The notes beneath the pieces are model-generated. The model was given only the letters and a program-made list of their open reading frames with translations, was not told where the DNA came from and did no database searches. Shown here in pieces: positions 17,839 to 31,409 of a stretch of 64,000 nucleotides of DNA. The stretch is from Paramarasmius palmivorus. Taxonomy: Eukaryota > Basidiomycota > Agaricomycetes > Agaricales > Marasmiaceae. Location: contig JAYKXP010000026.1 of the NCBI GenBank assembly GCA_037176845.1, positions 372,001 to 436,000 of the forward strand, given 5' to 3'. Numbering within the stretch: the first letter of the stretch is position 1; each line of letters starts with the position of its first letter. Both the position numbers and the translations under genes were made by a program.

Positions 17839-20800
17839 TCATGAAATGCCCAACTTGTGAAGCATTTCGTCGAGCGTTTTGAACGCGACAGGCTTCACTA
17901 AACTGGAGATGATGTCAGCACCTAGAACCGTTGAGAATTGGGAAGCTTGCTCACTAGCCATCGACACCAGCCTCAAAGGCTCGTCGTTTATCTTCCAAGG
18001 CGGACCTCCCAGTAAGGGCTACAATTCGGCTATATCTGTGCTGCGATACTTCCTCCTCAAATTGCCGAATTGCTGCCGTTGCGCCGATACCTAAACCCCA
18101 AGTATGCATCAGGGTGTAGGACGTCATCAGAACAAAACTTACCGTCGAGAACGGGCATTGACAAGTCCAGAAGGACGACACTAACGTTGAAGTCAATGAG
18201 CGGTTTCGAGAACATTGATCTATCATACGTACTCGAAAGGGCCTTCCTTTGAATAAACCTCAACGCCAGCGCGTCCATCAACTGCATCCCGAAAATCGTA
18301 GCCCTTAGATGTCAACCACTTCACTCTGTTTGTAAAGGCGTCCTCAGGATGTGAAATGTTAGATGTAGAACACACTTACAACAGATTACGCAAAATATTG
18401 TTGTCTTCCACAACTAGGATCTTGGCTTTGTGCTCGCTCTGTATGGTACCTACGGAAGATTTTAGGAGAGTACCTCCAGAGCCGACCGCGATTTCAACTG
18501 TGTCGGACTCCGTACTCTCGTCGCTCTCTTCCACTGGGGCTGTATCCGTTGTCCAGGAAGTTGACGACGTTGGATGCACAGTGGCCGAGCGTCGATCCAT
18601 AAGAGGCCGCTGTAGACTCTGGAAGGTCGCAGTTTCTTCAGAGTTGCGCCGAGTAGCTAAGTAGATAGTTTCAGAAGGAGAGGCTTTGTAATTTATTGGG
18701 CGTTGAGCAGAGGCCTCGATCCGAGATTCGGAAGACGCTGGGGTACTCGACTGGGAAGGGCCGGCCACAAATTTCATAGCATGGAGACAGAGCTTCAGCA
18801 CGGAGCGAATGCGAGAAGGACCTCCGGGTTTGTAGATGACACGACAGAAACCCCCTATCCGCTCGTGTTCGCTTGCAACGGACATGATAGCAGGGCTTCC
18901 TCTTGACGCCGAAAGGACGATAAACGGACGACTAGTATCTCGTCTTTCAGTGGCTGCAGTGATGGGTGTGACATCTTCATTTACAATGACAATGTCACCG
19001 TACTCCGACTTCGATTCTTTGATGTCGAAACCCCACCAGGATACAAGGTAGTTCTTTAGCACGCCTCGCAACAGTTCGACGCCCTTATGGTCGCTTTCGA
19101 AACCGACCAAAGACACTGTTGGTGGGTGATAAGGATCGTCAAACTTGAAGGGGCCAGTTTCCGATGCTGGGATAGCTTCGTCTGTTTCGTCCGGAAGGTC
19201 TGCATGGAATGTAACCTTGATCTCTGTGCCAACGCCTTCTTCACTCCATACGTCGACCTTTCCACCAACGCTTTCGGAGGTGACGATACTGTTGACTATC
19301 GCCAACCCAAGGCCTGTGCCAGTCTGCAAGGGATTTTCTTGAGAGAATGGATGAAACAATTGATTCTGGTAAGTGATAGATTGAATCACAGCTCATTGAA
19401 CGTTATTGGCTTAGTCGTACCTTCAAGAAATTTTGACTGATACCCTGAAAGTTATCCCACCTCGATCAGCGAAGGCTATCGATCGCAGGGAACTGAAATG
19501 CCCACCTTCCCTGTATCCAGGACACTCAATTCTATCTTCACCTTGTTGGGTGGGTCGTTGTCGGAGGGGATATGACGCAAAATGACATGAACATAACCGT
19601 CCTATAGAGATGAGCGGTTACTTTGGCGTTTTACCCTTTAGCTGAAAATAGGTGTTTACCGAAGTGAACTTGAGACTGTTTCCAAAAACGTTCATCAAGA
19701 CACGGCGTATACCACCCTTTTCACATTTGAGTAACCAGCCCTAGTTGAGCGTTGAGCTGACAAGTTCAAGCTTATTTTAAGACTCTTACCTCCTTGCGTT
19801 CACCAATGTCGATGACAGTTTCGACATGCTTTTTCCGTTTGACCGCTGAAGGATTGTCTTCCTTCGGGGGAGAATACACGCTTCCTATCCCAGTGTCTTC
19901 CATGATAGCAGTACGGGCACGATGCCCAATCCAGCATCCGTCAACAGCTTCTTCGACAAGTTGCATAAGATCCACTCTGGAAATTTGATGTCAGTGACGC
20001 TTCTATAAAAATTGTAGGGAACTCACTTGCTAGGAAGAATCACGTTCTCCACACCTCCTGCTTTGGAGTTCCCGCTCAGTTTGGTGAAATCTAAGACATG
20101 ATTAACTGTCTCCACTAGCGATGTTCCACAGGCTTGCACGGTTTGTAGGAATGACACCTGTGAGTGATTGAGCTCGCTGTCACTCAGCAACTCGGCAGCG
20201 GCAAGGATCTGAAAGTGGAATCAGTCGTTGATCCAAACTCCTGGAATATAGATCACAAACTCCATGAAGAGGTGTACGCAGTTCATGCGAAATACTGAAA
20301 AGGTAATCATTAGCGTAGTCATGAAAACAAAAAGTTGAGGGACCGACTTGGAAATAAAATGGCTCTTGGCCTTATCGGCGAGTATCATCCGTCTCTTGAG
20401 CACGGCAGAGAGAATGATTACACCTAAGTCAAGTCTTAAAAATGTTGCATAACGTGGTCCATTCGGCACACACCGATCGCTCGCAAATATGACAACTCAT
20501 GTCCCTCTAACTACAAACAACAATTAAACCATGATTGGATATCACAAGGAGCACCGAGACTCACAAATCGTTTAGTATGCTCAGAGGCATTATATGCACA
20601 TAATAGTGCAAACGGCCGCTTGTCTATATTAAATATGGGTACCGCTATTTGAAATGACCCTTTTAGCGAAAGGTCGGGAAGTATTAAGATAGAACTCACT
20701 TAAGGCATATTGTATTCTGGTCGGAAGAAATTGTCTAAAGCTCGGGGGTACGAATCCTTCGCTGATTTTCCCGTCCGGATATTTTGAGAAAAAGGCGTGT

Positions 20801-23800
20801 AGCTTGCTGTACTCTTCCGCCGTCAGGCTTTTTGTTGTCGTCTGCAAAACGTCAGGGTCCCCATGGTGCATTACTACGCTGACGCTACCCTCTGCAGACA
20901 TCGACTCTAATACCTCACAATGCGACACGTCCATCACGATGACACCCTCGACGTCAAGCGTCCGTTGTACCAGTTTCGCTGCCCTGTCATATACACGATC
21001 CATTGAGGAAGGCATGAGCAAGCCTCCTGCCTGATTAGCAGTATTGTGACCGGCCGTCACCTCTGAACCAGGCGAGGTTCCGGACTGACTGGGGCTTTGT
21101 TCTGCTTGCGCCTCCTGCTCCATGTCAATCTCTAAACATTCCCTGCTGAACTGCTCCATCTAGAACGAAACGTCAATCACAAGTTTGAAAAACTGGTATC
21201 TTACTAACGGAGCTTTGAATACGATCTCGTATCCTCAGTTGGATCTATGGTACTGAGAATCAGTAATACATCAATGACCATTTACGGAGGATGTGTACCT
21301 TGTCTCTCCATAGTTCCATTTCCCTCATCGCGATGGCAGCAAACTCCTTCAGTGTATGCCGAAGTCTCGGCGTAAATTCTTCGCGTGGTGAGTCATCAAT
21401 GACCGCTAAACTAAAAAAGACAGATCACCATTAACCATGCTTCGGACCGTTCATGGATATATCAAACCTTCCGACATTGTAACCGTCCTGCGTTCGCAAA
21501 GGGGCACCGGCATAAAACCTAATATGCGGAGAACCTATGACATGGGGCTATTACACCAATGCAAACATAGAAAAAGGAAGACGATGTAAGTAAGGGATCT
21601 AGACATTGTCTAATAGCGGGGTTCGAAGAAAAAAATCATTCTCCATACGCACATTTTTTGAGAACCGCCAATCCGCTGACGCATCCAAGACAACCATTGG
21701 CTCATCATCCCTGCGCAACCTCAGAACGATTCGTTTAATGTCAATTAGGCGACATACCGCTGAAGAATCGTGTGTGCACAAAACGAGTGTATCCGCGCAC
21801 AATTTTTCATCTTGACACCCCCTTCCAAGTCACGTACGACATCAATAAAACCAATGAGAAGGCAAGACCGAGTTCGGAACTCACATTCTGACTTGAACCA
21901 TTGCTCATTGCCGTCCAGCAGACTGATGAATACACCTTTCGTGTTAAACACTAGCTTGGCGAGGTGTGCTATCCGATCGAAATTGAGATCGGAACCAGTG
22001 TTCCATATGTTGAACCTGTGGATGTTTACGGCTATATTAGACTTCTCTGCCTCGTGTATGCCGCATGGAATACCAAACAGATGATATCAAATAGAAAGAC
22101 ACGGCTGGCCAAAAAAGCATCGAAAGATGGAATATCAAAGAATGGTGGCCTCGAGGAGGAAGGTCCCAGAAAGAGGAAACTTACTTGTACAAAGCTCTTC
22201 TCCGTTCCAACTCGTCGGGTGGATTTGGTGGTGCCAAATACCCAAGGTCATGAAACATCTGCTCCTCTTTCACTGCTCTCATGACGGGACCACTCCCAGC
22301 ACCCCCAGGCGGTATCGAAGAACTGGCAGAGAGCAGCCCATTCTGGTTAGGATGTTCGTTCAGGCCATGACTCCGAGCATCGCCACCGACGGCTTCCGTT
22401 ACAGCTACAGATATTGACGACGTTGGTGTTGCTTGGCCTGCGTCCAACAGGTTGGAGGTTTCAGAACCTACTGACAGGGAATCACCCATAGCAGGTAGGT
22501 GAGGTAGGTGAGGCGAACGTCCTGCGCCCGCCTGCAGCGCACTCGGTAATGGAGCACTCGTCTGTCGCGTGAGGTTTACACGCCGTGGAAGATACCCCGC
22601 AGCAACACCACTTGAAAGATCGGCGGAAGAGTTTGATGCACTCGACGGGACAGGTGACGTCTTGCCTTCGACTACAGCAGCAGTACTCCCTGGAGGCCCA
22701 CCAGCACCCGAAGTAATGAACATCGGAACTGGCACAGTCATTGCCCCTGTCGGATGCATCAGCACTTGTGAATGCGTATATGGATACGGGAAAGAGTATG
22801 AAGGAAGCATCGGTGCTGCCAAGGGAACTGGTACCTGCTGATTCTCCGGTGGCTGCTGAAAGTCAGGTGGAAGTGAGGATGTTGATTTCGAGAACGAAAG
22901 AGGTCCAGGCGGATCAGGTTTGGGTTTGCTCTTTGGCTTGTAGATGGGCGATTGGGAACGACTACTTGGCCCGGGGCGGCTAGCTGCCACGGAATTGGTA
23001 GAAACAGGGCCAGTGCCCGACGATAGTAAGGAGGATTTCGTTGTCTGATGGGCAGGATGTCGCCCGTTCACTGTGGGCGGAGTACGGATGGCATTGATTC
23101 TCTCGTCGTCTTCACCAACTGGCTGGAAATTCGCGCTTGCCGGAGAATGTCTGATTGACGTCTTTAATGACGGTAAAGACGACGCAGTGGTCTCAATCTC
23201 CGGGCCTTGATGATGATCCTGCTCGCGGCCCCGAGATAGTGAGCTAGCCGAGAACTCCCCGCCCCTGGAGAAATAATCATCCTCTATACTTTTGACCTCG
23301 CCCATCGTTGCTTCCACCGATTTCAACACGGACGGTTTCGAAACCAACGGGGGTGAAGATTGCGGAAACGAAGTCATGTTCTTTCCTTTGCTCTTCGTCC
23401 TCTTCATCCCAAGCATCGCCGAAATGGTCGAGGCCGAGGCGGAAGAGTCCGAATCAGACGGTGGAACTACATCAACATCACCACTACCACTGCCAGGCGC
23501 GTCGACATCTCTTGTCCCTTCCCAAAACTTCTTCCACTCCTTGGATAATCTCACTCTCCTGGTTGTTCCACCGGGAGTAGTTATCATCCCAGTCCCAACA
23601 GATTCACCACTATACGACCTTTGCATCTCATCCGCCGTGCCCAACTCAGAAGATCGGCTACTTTCATACGCCAAACCACTACTGGGAGTCCTCTTGTGAT
23701 GGTGCACATTTGGAGAAACCGAGGAAGAAGACGTTGATGTAGATATCAATCCATTGAGATCCAAATGTGCGAGCGCATCGACTCCATCGCCTTCCGACAA

Positions 23801-25332
23801 ACTGCCATCCAGCTCCCCTCGAGTCGGATCGACCAAATCATCATCGGGTAAAGTCCCGGGAACCGTTACACATACGCTTCGCATCGGATCCGTGAGCTCG
23901 TGTTCTGGGCTAGGCAATGCAAGTGGTGAGATATTCACGTTGGAACTTGCAAGACGCATTGTAGCAGCATTGATTACGTGCGGAAACTTTGGTAAAGCAG
24001 TGCTTGAAGAGACGTGGTGTGCATGGGAAAGCGAAGAGGGATTCAAATGATGGTGTAAGGAATGCGACGTTGTTGAACTACTTGGACTGGTAGAGGAGGA
24101 GCTGGATGGCTGATAATGAGGAGTAGGAATGGTAAGACGCGAGTTTGATGAAGGGTTGATTGGCGGTTGGAGATCTATGGGATACGTTGGCAAAGACGCA
24201 TCATTGAGGGTATTACGCAGAGTGCTGGGTAGATTGGGAGTTGAAGATGCATTCTGGGTTGCAGGAGTTGGTGCACTGGCAACATGTACAAGTGGGGGTG
24301 CTGGTTTCTTATGACTATAAATATATGTCAGATAACAAAAGCCTGTTTTCCTAACAAACAACCGTACCTTTCAATCTCGATATCTGGATGGGGTGAATTA
24401 GGAAACAGAGCATTGTTCTGGAGCGCTGCGGCATATGGCGAAGGAGAGGTCGCGCCAGGAGACATGCTCGGAGAGCCAAGGAGGGGTAGACGATGAGGCA
24501 ACGGAAGAAACAGATCTGCTTTGGCTCTTTGTCCCCTTGAATCTGTTTCGCTACGTGTTTTCGCCGAACCAGCGCTGAGGCTCGATGTCAGTGGTAGCGG
24601 GTGTATCAAAGATGGTTTATTCTTCTTTGCTAATGAGGATGCTGATGACGAGGAAGCTGCGGAGAACGAGTTTCGAGTACGGTGCTGCGAAGGCAGTTGG
24701 TATGGATTCGGAAGGGATGGACCGTCATTCCGAGGTAAACTGGCAGAAACTGATGAAGAATCTGAGACTGAAGTAGCTGGTGACGAAGCAGTTGGTGTTC
24801 GAGCATCGTCGAGAACTTGATCGTGGGTGCCAACTCCAACTTCATCTGGAAGTTCACCTTCGCCTCCTGGTCCTGACCCGGCCTTATCTGAAGCCATGTT
24901 CATGTATGGCGCCATCCCTCGTAAACCAAGCCCAATAGCTGAACTAAAACTTGAACCCAAAGGTGGGTTTGGGGTTTTGTGTGAATCCCATCTGCCTGCA
25001 GCGTAAGCAGATATAAATGTTGCCCAATCGTAAGAGTATGAATTGTGGTTGTATCGATATATCGGAGCTGCAGTCGACTGTGGTATATTGGAATAATCCT
25101 GTGGGGATGCACTTGTGGGAGGTATTTCATTTGGAGTTGGCAGCGAAGAATGAGGACGAGATGACGAGTGGTCGGATGAATCGTCGGACTCTGCCAAGGG
25201 CTGCATCTGGGACATGTGAGGTGAAAGAAAAGGAGAAGAAAAGGAAGAAGAAGAGGAAGGAAGTAACGGTACTGCCTCCTTTGCAGGAGCAGTAGAAGGA
25301 CGAGAAACCTTCCTAGATCGTTTCTGTGACAT
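17839..25332 (-). CDS. Large GAF-domain hybrid histidine kinase
   Basis: This is a two-component sensor of roughly 2,200 residues in many exons. The N-terminal half is Ser/Pro-rich and disordered, with a short conserved patch (LSKEWKKFWEGTRD). A GAF domain starts near FNIWNTGSDLNFDRIAHLAKLVF and continues through HIRFYAGAPLRTQDGYNVGSLAV. A second GAF-like segment follows (VEGVIVMDVSHCEV ... FNIDKRPFALLCAYNA). The kinase core has the H-box ISHELRTPLHG (split by introns), an ATPase with VLDTGKGIS and GTGLGLAIVNS, then a degenerate receiver-like stretch. A true receiver comes last: ILVVEDNN, phospho-acceptor in LDLSMPVLDG, conserved Thr in ALTGRS and Lys in LVKPVAF. The receiver ends at the TGA at 17839. 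There is no membrane segment, so the protein is probably cytosolic and feeds an Ypd1-Ssk1/Skn7-type relay. The start is the ATG at 25330-25332; the frame further upstream opens with TTG. The signal sensed is unknown. Confidence 0.9.
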
Positions 25333-27577
25333 GGTGGACGACCATAACCTGCTGTAGACTACAACCTGCTCCAGCGCCAACGCTGTTGCAACTCAGTGCA
25401 CGCTCCACTGCGTCACCTACGCGTGACTGCAAAAAGTTACTGACGTCTCACTTTTTGAAAAAGGAAGTGTCTCGAACGGCCGATACATACTTCAGTACAT
25501 GTTTAAAGTCAATGAACATCTAGGTTGTTCAGAGTGACTGAGATACTACACTTTTGAGAGTGTCCGAGTTGAGACTACTGCCTTGCTAATCACATGACTC
25601 AACAACATTAGCATCCGCAAATTGTAGGGATGTTCTCGCAGCGCTATAACTTTAATATGCCTGCGATACCGGTAGAGACCAGGGGAAGCAGCTTGTAGTG
25701 CGGGCGTCGTAGACGACAAGATTGAGAACTCCGCGACACACTCTACGGAAATTCCTGGATCTAGAATCGGCTGTACCACTTATGGTACTGAAGTTCGACG
25801 ATCACTTTCAATCCACTCTTCAAAGTCGTCCGGTTCATGGCCTATATTAGCTACGGTAGCTCGCGCGCCTGGGGCTATTAGCACTAGAACAACATGATCA
25901 AGGTGTGATGGAAAAACTCCAAAAGAGGACTGACCAGAGGCTGTCAACAAGATCAGCTCCGCGACATTTCCGCAACAAACTTACAGAAGAACCAGGTTCC
26001 TGGCGAAGGGAAGCAATAAAGCGGGAAACACCAGGAAACACCAAGAGAAGACTGGTTAAGGAGTGGCTTTTGTGCCACCGCCACGACAACATCAGAATTG
26101 AGTTTTCGGAGAGGTGAGCCGCACCCTTGCTGAGATATGATGATTCTGAAGTTCCAGGCCGAAGCCAAAGACTGCTCCGAGCGCACGAGGACTCGGAATT
26201 CAAGGTCGAATCCCAATAAATCAGGAGCTTGAGACCTCGAGGCTGGGAACTCTCATATGAATTCAATAGGCCCATGTCCAAGAACCACCGGGTCTAGTAA
26301 CATATTATTTCTGGACTTGAGCTACCCGCCCGGGATCTCGATGAGACAACTTGCCAGTCACCATCCTTCCCGCCACACGTACAGAATGAACTTACTTAGC
26401 GATTCCGAAGAGCGACGATATGATATATTCCCACTCCACAAGGCACACAATGCCATCAATGATTGGAACAATGAGAACTGAATGGTGAATGCCGGTGCCA
26501 TAGTACCATTACTAGGTAATAATCCAAGAACCGAGGAGGTGACTAGAATACAACCCAGCGAATGTCGTGCATCGTGCATATCGAGCGCCCAATGTGTACG
26601 CGTGATTCTGGAGCAGTTTGAAGAGCCAGGGATGGTAAGAAGCCGGAGTTCTTGTCTATGCATGATCATACCTTGGAATAGCACTTAAGAATGCAGGACC
26701 GTGATTCTAACTTCTGAGTCCCGACTTCGGACTACCAGGTGGATAGCACGCTGCTACTATGGACAACTCGGATCGTGTGTTGGCCGGTCATAGTGTAAAC
26801 CTGAGCACCTTGCTTGTCCGGGACGTGCTAGTGAGCTAGAGGTCAAGTGCTGGCACTGCTGTGAACACACCAAGGACACGTAAATCAAAAGGAACACCCG
26901 AACCAATGCGGGGTGACAAAGTGACAGAACTTGCCACGGCGTTCGAAGACGCTCTACAACCCTGCGCATGAACACTACATACTACTTGGAGTAGCCCAGG
27001 CTCCGATACAGCGACTCTGTCGGACTCCTTCATCTCAGCTGGCAGCCAGCAAATCACCAGAGGCGTACAAGAGGCGAGAGAACTTGATTCGTTCTTCTAG
27101 CCGATAGATAGATAGATTTACTGTCCTGTGTTTCGTCTCACTGTGTCCAGGTTGGATCTGACCCCATGGATAGAAAGAATGCAGAATGATCTGATCTGCT
27201 CACTTGCCGTTTGCTTCTTGAGGTCTTGGGATGAGATCAGACGTCGGACACTACGGTGATCAGACCGAATTCGCAAAAGACTTTTTTGCAAAAAGCCTAG
27301 GAATGAAATAACGGTGATTAACGTTGCTGTGAGAATGATAGTCACAGAGAAGTTAAACAAAAGAACACTTAAATAGATACAAAAATCTGCGAAGGTCCCA
27401 AATATTGTCCTTGAAAGCTTGACGGTCTATTGATAGCAATGCGTCAACTCTATCGTTGTCTCCGGCCTTGTTGCCTTTTCCGTATTTCACCCATATGCAA
27501 AAGCTCCAGATACGCCTCCCGATTCCCGATGTTGCAGATGTCAACGACAGACCTTCCGCCGTCCTTAGCTTCTTTGG
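25333..27577. other. Gene-poor 2.2 kb stretch
   Basis: Only short, mutually overlapping ORFs are present. A minus-strand hydrophobic stretch near 26400-26480 reads like a transmembrane helix but extends into no protein I could assemble. A (GATA)n run lies at 27103-27117. Part of the right end is the 3' UTR of dolichol kinase. Confidence 0.4.
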
Positions 27578-30500
27578 TCAAGTGCCAACAAGTACAGACA
27601 AGCTCCACGCAAAAAGCGGTAGCGTCAAATTATCGTTCTGATCCGAGAGAGCCTCCAGGACTGAGGAGCATCCCATCACCCCTGCGTATCGCAAAGTCTG
27701 GCGAGGAGAAGTAAAGATCAGCACCGAGCGGCGTCATGGGTTGGAAAAGATTTTTGACGAAGAGATCTCCAATTGGAAATTGCCCAAAACTGGGCGGGGA
27801 GATAGTAGAGGTAAAACGGCTAGTACTGAGGCCAGAATGAAGAGATAAAGAGCCCTGAAACCTCCTGAAACTCGGAAATTTCGGGGGATGACAGAGGATG
27901 ATTCTGGGGTTTTCCTGACCCTTGTAAAGAAAAGACGAAAAGAAAAGGTACACTTACCGAGAAAGCCTCTACTATTCCGAATAATCGAAGGACCCAAGCG
28001 CAAATCACCACAGAAGCTGTGAACGCAATACTGCCCTCTAGAGTTTTGAAAGAGGTCGGGGACCAGCGGTGGATTCCGACTCGCTTTCCGACGATAGAAG
28101 CCTGATGAATGTCATGATTCAGGTATCCGATTAATGAAACCGTGCTGGAGACAACTCACCAATGCATCTCCTACGCCAAGTACCAAGATACCCGTGAACT
28201 CAAGTAGCGATGAACCACTGTCGAAAGAATGATGGCGGATCGATAATGAGTATCATGGAACAATGTTCTTCCTTCCGAGCCGCACGGAGGCCGACAGGAA
28301 GGAGCCCAAGAACAACGACGTACTTTTCAAGCCATAAACTCCCAGCACACCCTGTAAGTAGGTAAAAGTGACTCAAGATCGCGGTGCCACTGTCCTTTTG
28401 GTCCAGGAATTCATTCATAAACAAATGAATGGAGGCTCCGAAAGGGTATATAGCAAAGTATCGGACATATTCCGCGAAAGTAAACAGCGCAAACGCCGCG
28501 CTGAAACAAAGGTGCGTGAACGCAGGCTATGTTGGATCCCAAGGCCAAAGCAAGATCGACCGACAGTGCATTGAGATTGGAGAAATTGAATATGTAAGTC
28601 CTCGTTACAATCAAAATGAAGAGCTGAAACTCACATCAAAGGCCACCCCTGGAACAAACATCACCACGGTAAGAGCATGGAAAAACTTTCTTCTGGCGTT
28701 TAACCTGAGCGTGGGCACATGTTTATCAGCAGCATCGAGCCAGTCTGTAGCAACACCATTGGGAAGGTTGGGAAACGTCAAACCCAAGGTATTGCTCGTT
28801 CCGAACGACGAAGATACCGTGTGCGAACTGGTTCCAGCGAGCGCGTTCGGAGATTCGCTTCCAGAACCTGTCCCTTGGTTGACTGATGATGAAGTTTCTG
28901 GTAAAACTCCCGGAACAATCAGATTTTCCCCAACGGAGTTTCGGGCCCGAAAGCGCCGCGACCGCGCAAGTTGCCGGTTCCAACCAGCAACACTCAAGCT
29001 GCCCAACAGTGCCCAGTAGACAAGCAGTGCAGGCCGACTCCATTTCTTCTTGCCCTCAAGCAACCAAAAGATAACCCAAAGCCAGGGATCGCGCTTATTG
29101 AGGCCCCAACGGGTCCACATGCCAATCAGCCCGACCACAATGATGGCTGTACCGACGTAGAAACCGAGAGCTAACATACGTCGGTAACGCAGCTTTTGTT
29201 CAGGGTAGCGGAGGCGTCTGATCGGTCTCTGAGCGATATGACGAGACAGGACGAGAAAGGGGGCAAGCATGAATCCTGTAAGAAAAGAACCCGCGACTAG
29301 CGCAATCTGGAACACCAGAAGGGGTGTTGGCAGGCGAAATGTTTTGATGAAGGGTGTTGTTAATGGCCAAATCTAAATTTTGGTCAATTTGAGCCGAGTC
29401 GAGGGAAACAAGAATGACACCAACCTGAGCTCGGGTAATGTTGAGCATCTCCATGAACAGCGCTGTGCCACCATAGCATACCATGCCCACCTCTCCTAGT
29501 GTGAAACCACGATGTGCAAGCCTCACGGCGCCATAGAGGGTGAGCTGGTAGAAAAGCGAGCTGATCGCGACTTCCATCCATGTCAAATCTACATGGGACC
29601 ATGAGAATGAATAGACTCCTATCGGAAGACCGAACTCACGCGTCCAGAATCCTAACGAACACTGTTGAAATGCGAACTTCAAGCATGTCATTAATAGACT
29701 GACTCCAACGGTGAACCACACATAATAGAACAGCCTGCGCCCTTCACTGCGGGGCACAGATCGTCTTTCTCCGTCGACAGCGTTCATTCCAGAACATCGG
29801 CTCTCCAACCACCATGAACAAACAACGTGAAGCAGCAGAATGCTGGAACACATCACGGACAAGTCAACAGCATTGTATCGCGATAGGATCAGGGCTTCTA
29901 AAGCCGTAAAGGAGCCTCTCGAATTCTTGAGAACAGCTGGGGGTTCTATCTGCCATTCTGACGGTAAAGGATTTGCCCTTGGATCACTCGAAAGCGATCC
30001 ATACAATAGTGCACATGATACCAACGGTCCAAAGAGCAGACCTGTGCAGATACCATCGTCGGCAGAATTGCTGCGATGCAATGTTCAACGTTAATATCGG
30101 ACAGAAGTATTATGTATCAACGTACCGATAGTTCTTGGGGACTGTCATCCAAATGAAGCCGAATTCTGATTTCTTGCGTGTGAGGTATGAAGCAGGATTC
30201 CGTCGCTGTTCTCGACCTTCGGGAACTCGAGGTGACGCTGACCTCCGTACGGGTACTGTAGGTGATATGTCCGGGGGCTCGGAAGGTGCAGGCGGGACAT
30301 TCGAAGTTAGAGAAATATGAGCCCATAGCATGTACAGTACTGTTATACCAATAAGACATTGTAGTTCTGCTCCGAGATAAGTATCTTGCCGTGTAGATGT
30401 TGGGTGAACAGCGTACCTGTAAGAAGCCATAAATTATACGAGCGAGACGAAAAATGAGGGGACTGGAAGTCGGAATCTTCCCAAATCTTGGAGGAGGCGT

Positions 30501-31032
30501 AAACCAAGGAGTACAGTAGTAAAACAGATTCACCAGCCCTCCGAGAGTCTAATGAAAAGGTCCATGTACATGATGTGAACGGAATGCGGGTGCCCATTTC
30601 AAAAGTAGCAGGGAGAACATGGCGCCAGCCGGTCAAGAGTGTCCTGTGACGGTCGAGGAGAGGTGTCCTGAATTGCGATCCAAGAGCAAGAAAACGCGAT
30701 GTAGACTGGGAAGCCATGGGCGATTTCGAGCGGGTAAAGGGTATGCGCCCATTAGCTGCGGATGATTCGCCAGAGGATGTATGATATGGACTTGGTCTTC
30801 GGCGAGACGATGATGTGGTGGCCTTGCTACGCTTTCCGTTTGCTATTGCAGTTCTCGCTGAAGATTGGGAAAATGTACGACCCCGAGGAGTAATGGGTGG
30901 AATTTCATCATCAGAATCATCCAAACTGTCTTCGGATTGCGAACTACAGAGAAGATCAATGGACAAATATTGGTACCGAATTACAACGACGTACCCGGAA
31001 GAGCCTGCTTGATAACTCGTACTCCAATCCAT
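27578..31032 (-). CDS. SEC59: Dolichol kinase
   Basis: It phosphorylates dolichol with CTP in the ER membrane to make the lipid carrier for N-glycosylation, O-mannosylation and GPI anchors (EC 2.7.1.108). The protein is long, with a ~250-residue Ser/Arg-rich N-terminal extension before many hydrophobic helices (for example MVCYGGTALFMEMLN, FQIALVAGSFLTGFML). The family signatures sit in the last third: LNARRKFFHALTVVMF, the CTP-binding region GILVLGVGDALASIVGKRVG continuing into HRWSPTSFKTLEGS, and the C-terminal VLEALSDQNDNLTLPLFAW. The last coding exon is 27578-27697. It joins in phase to VEAFS across an unusually long 260-base intron (27698-27957). I use the ATG at 31032 (MDWSTSYQAG). The frame is open to 31359 but begins there with TTG, so an extra 5' exon is possible. 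Confidence 0.88.
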
Positions 31033-31409
31033 TGGCGCTACAGTATCCGTGTTGAGAGACCTTGATTCAGGTCCAGGGCGTCGACGGGTAGCATTTTTCC
31101 TGCCAGAATCACCTCGCCATTGGACACTTTTCGAGGAAGGTGGTGAAGGAGAAGAACGTGATCGAGGCAGCTTGGAAATCTGGATATAGTATGAGCGTGA
31201 AGAATACACAGGCAACCAGCCTGTGCTCAAGAAAATTCTAAGAAGGGGAAGGAACCGATGTCGTAGTTGTCGCGTGGAACTGCCATGTGAGCGAAAAACA
31301 AATTCCCCACGACATGTCTGATTATCTCTCCATCCTTCTTTCTTGACACGACGCGTCAAAACATCTGTCCAAGCAGTTCTTGCAGCGCGTTATAGTCCCG
31401 TCATCCTCA
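31033..31409. promoter_or_regulatory. Shared divergent promoter of dolichol kinase and UNG, with an MCB-like site
   Basis: The two genes are transcribed away from each other, with at most 377 bases between the start codons. An ACGCGTCA sequence at 31351-31358 matches the MCB element ACGCGTNA bound by the MBF cell-cycle factor. It lies about 55 bases upstream of the UNG ATG. G1/S control of UNG by MBF would fit its role in replication-linked repair; this is inference from the site. Confidence 0.4.

Noticed and set aside
23292..23699. 135-codon plus-strand ORF opposite the histidine kinase N-terminus
   Set aside because: It mirrors the Ser-rich low-complexity coding sequence; the minus-strand frame continues into clear GAF and kinase domains.
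26358..26684. Possible membrane protein (DUF6533-like) on the minus strand, WEYIISSLFG
   Set aside because: Only one hydrophobic segment could be read; no downstream helices or splice sites gave a continuing protein.
31033..31359. N-terminal extension of dolichol kinase to 31359
   Set aside because: The open frame begins with TTG at 31359, not ATG; the first in-frame ATG is at 31032. An extra 5' exon remains possible.
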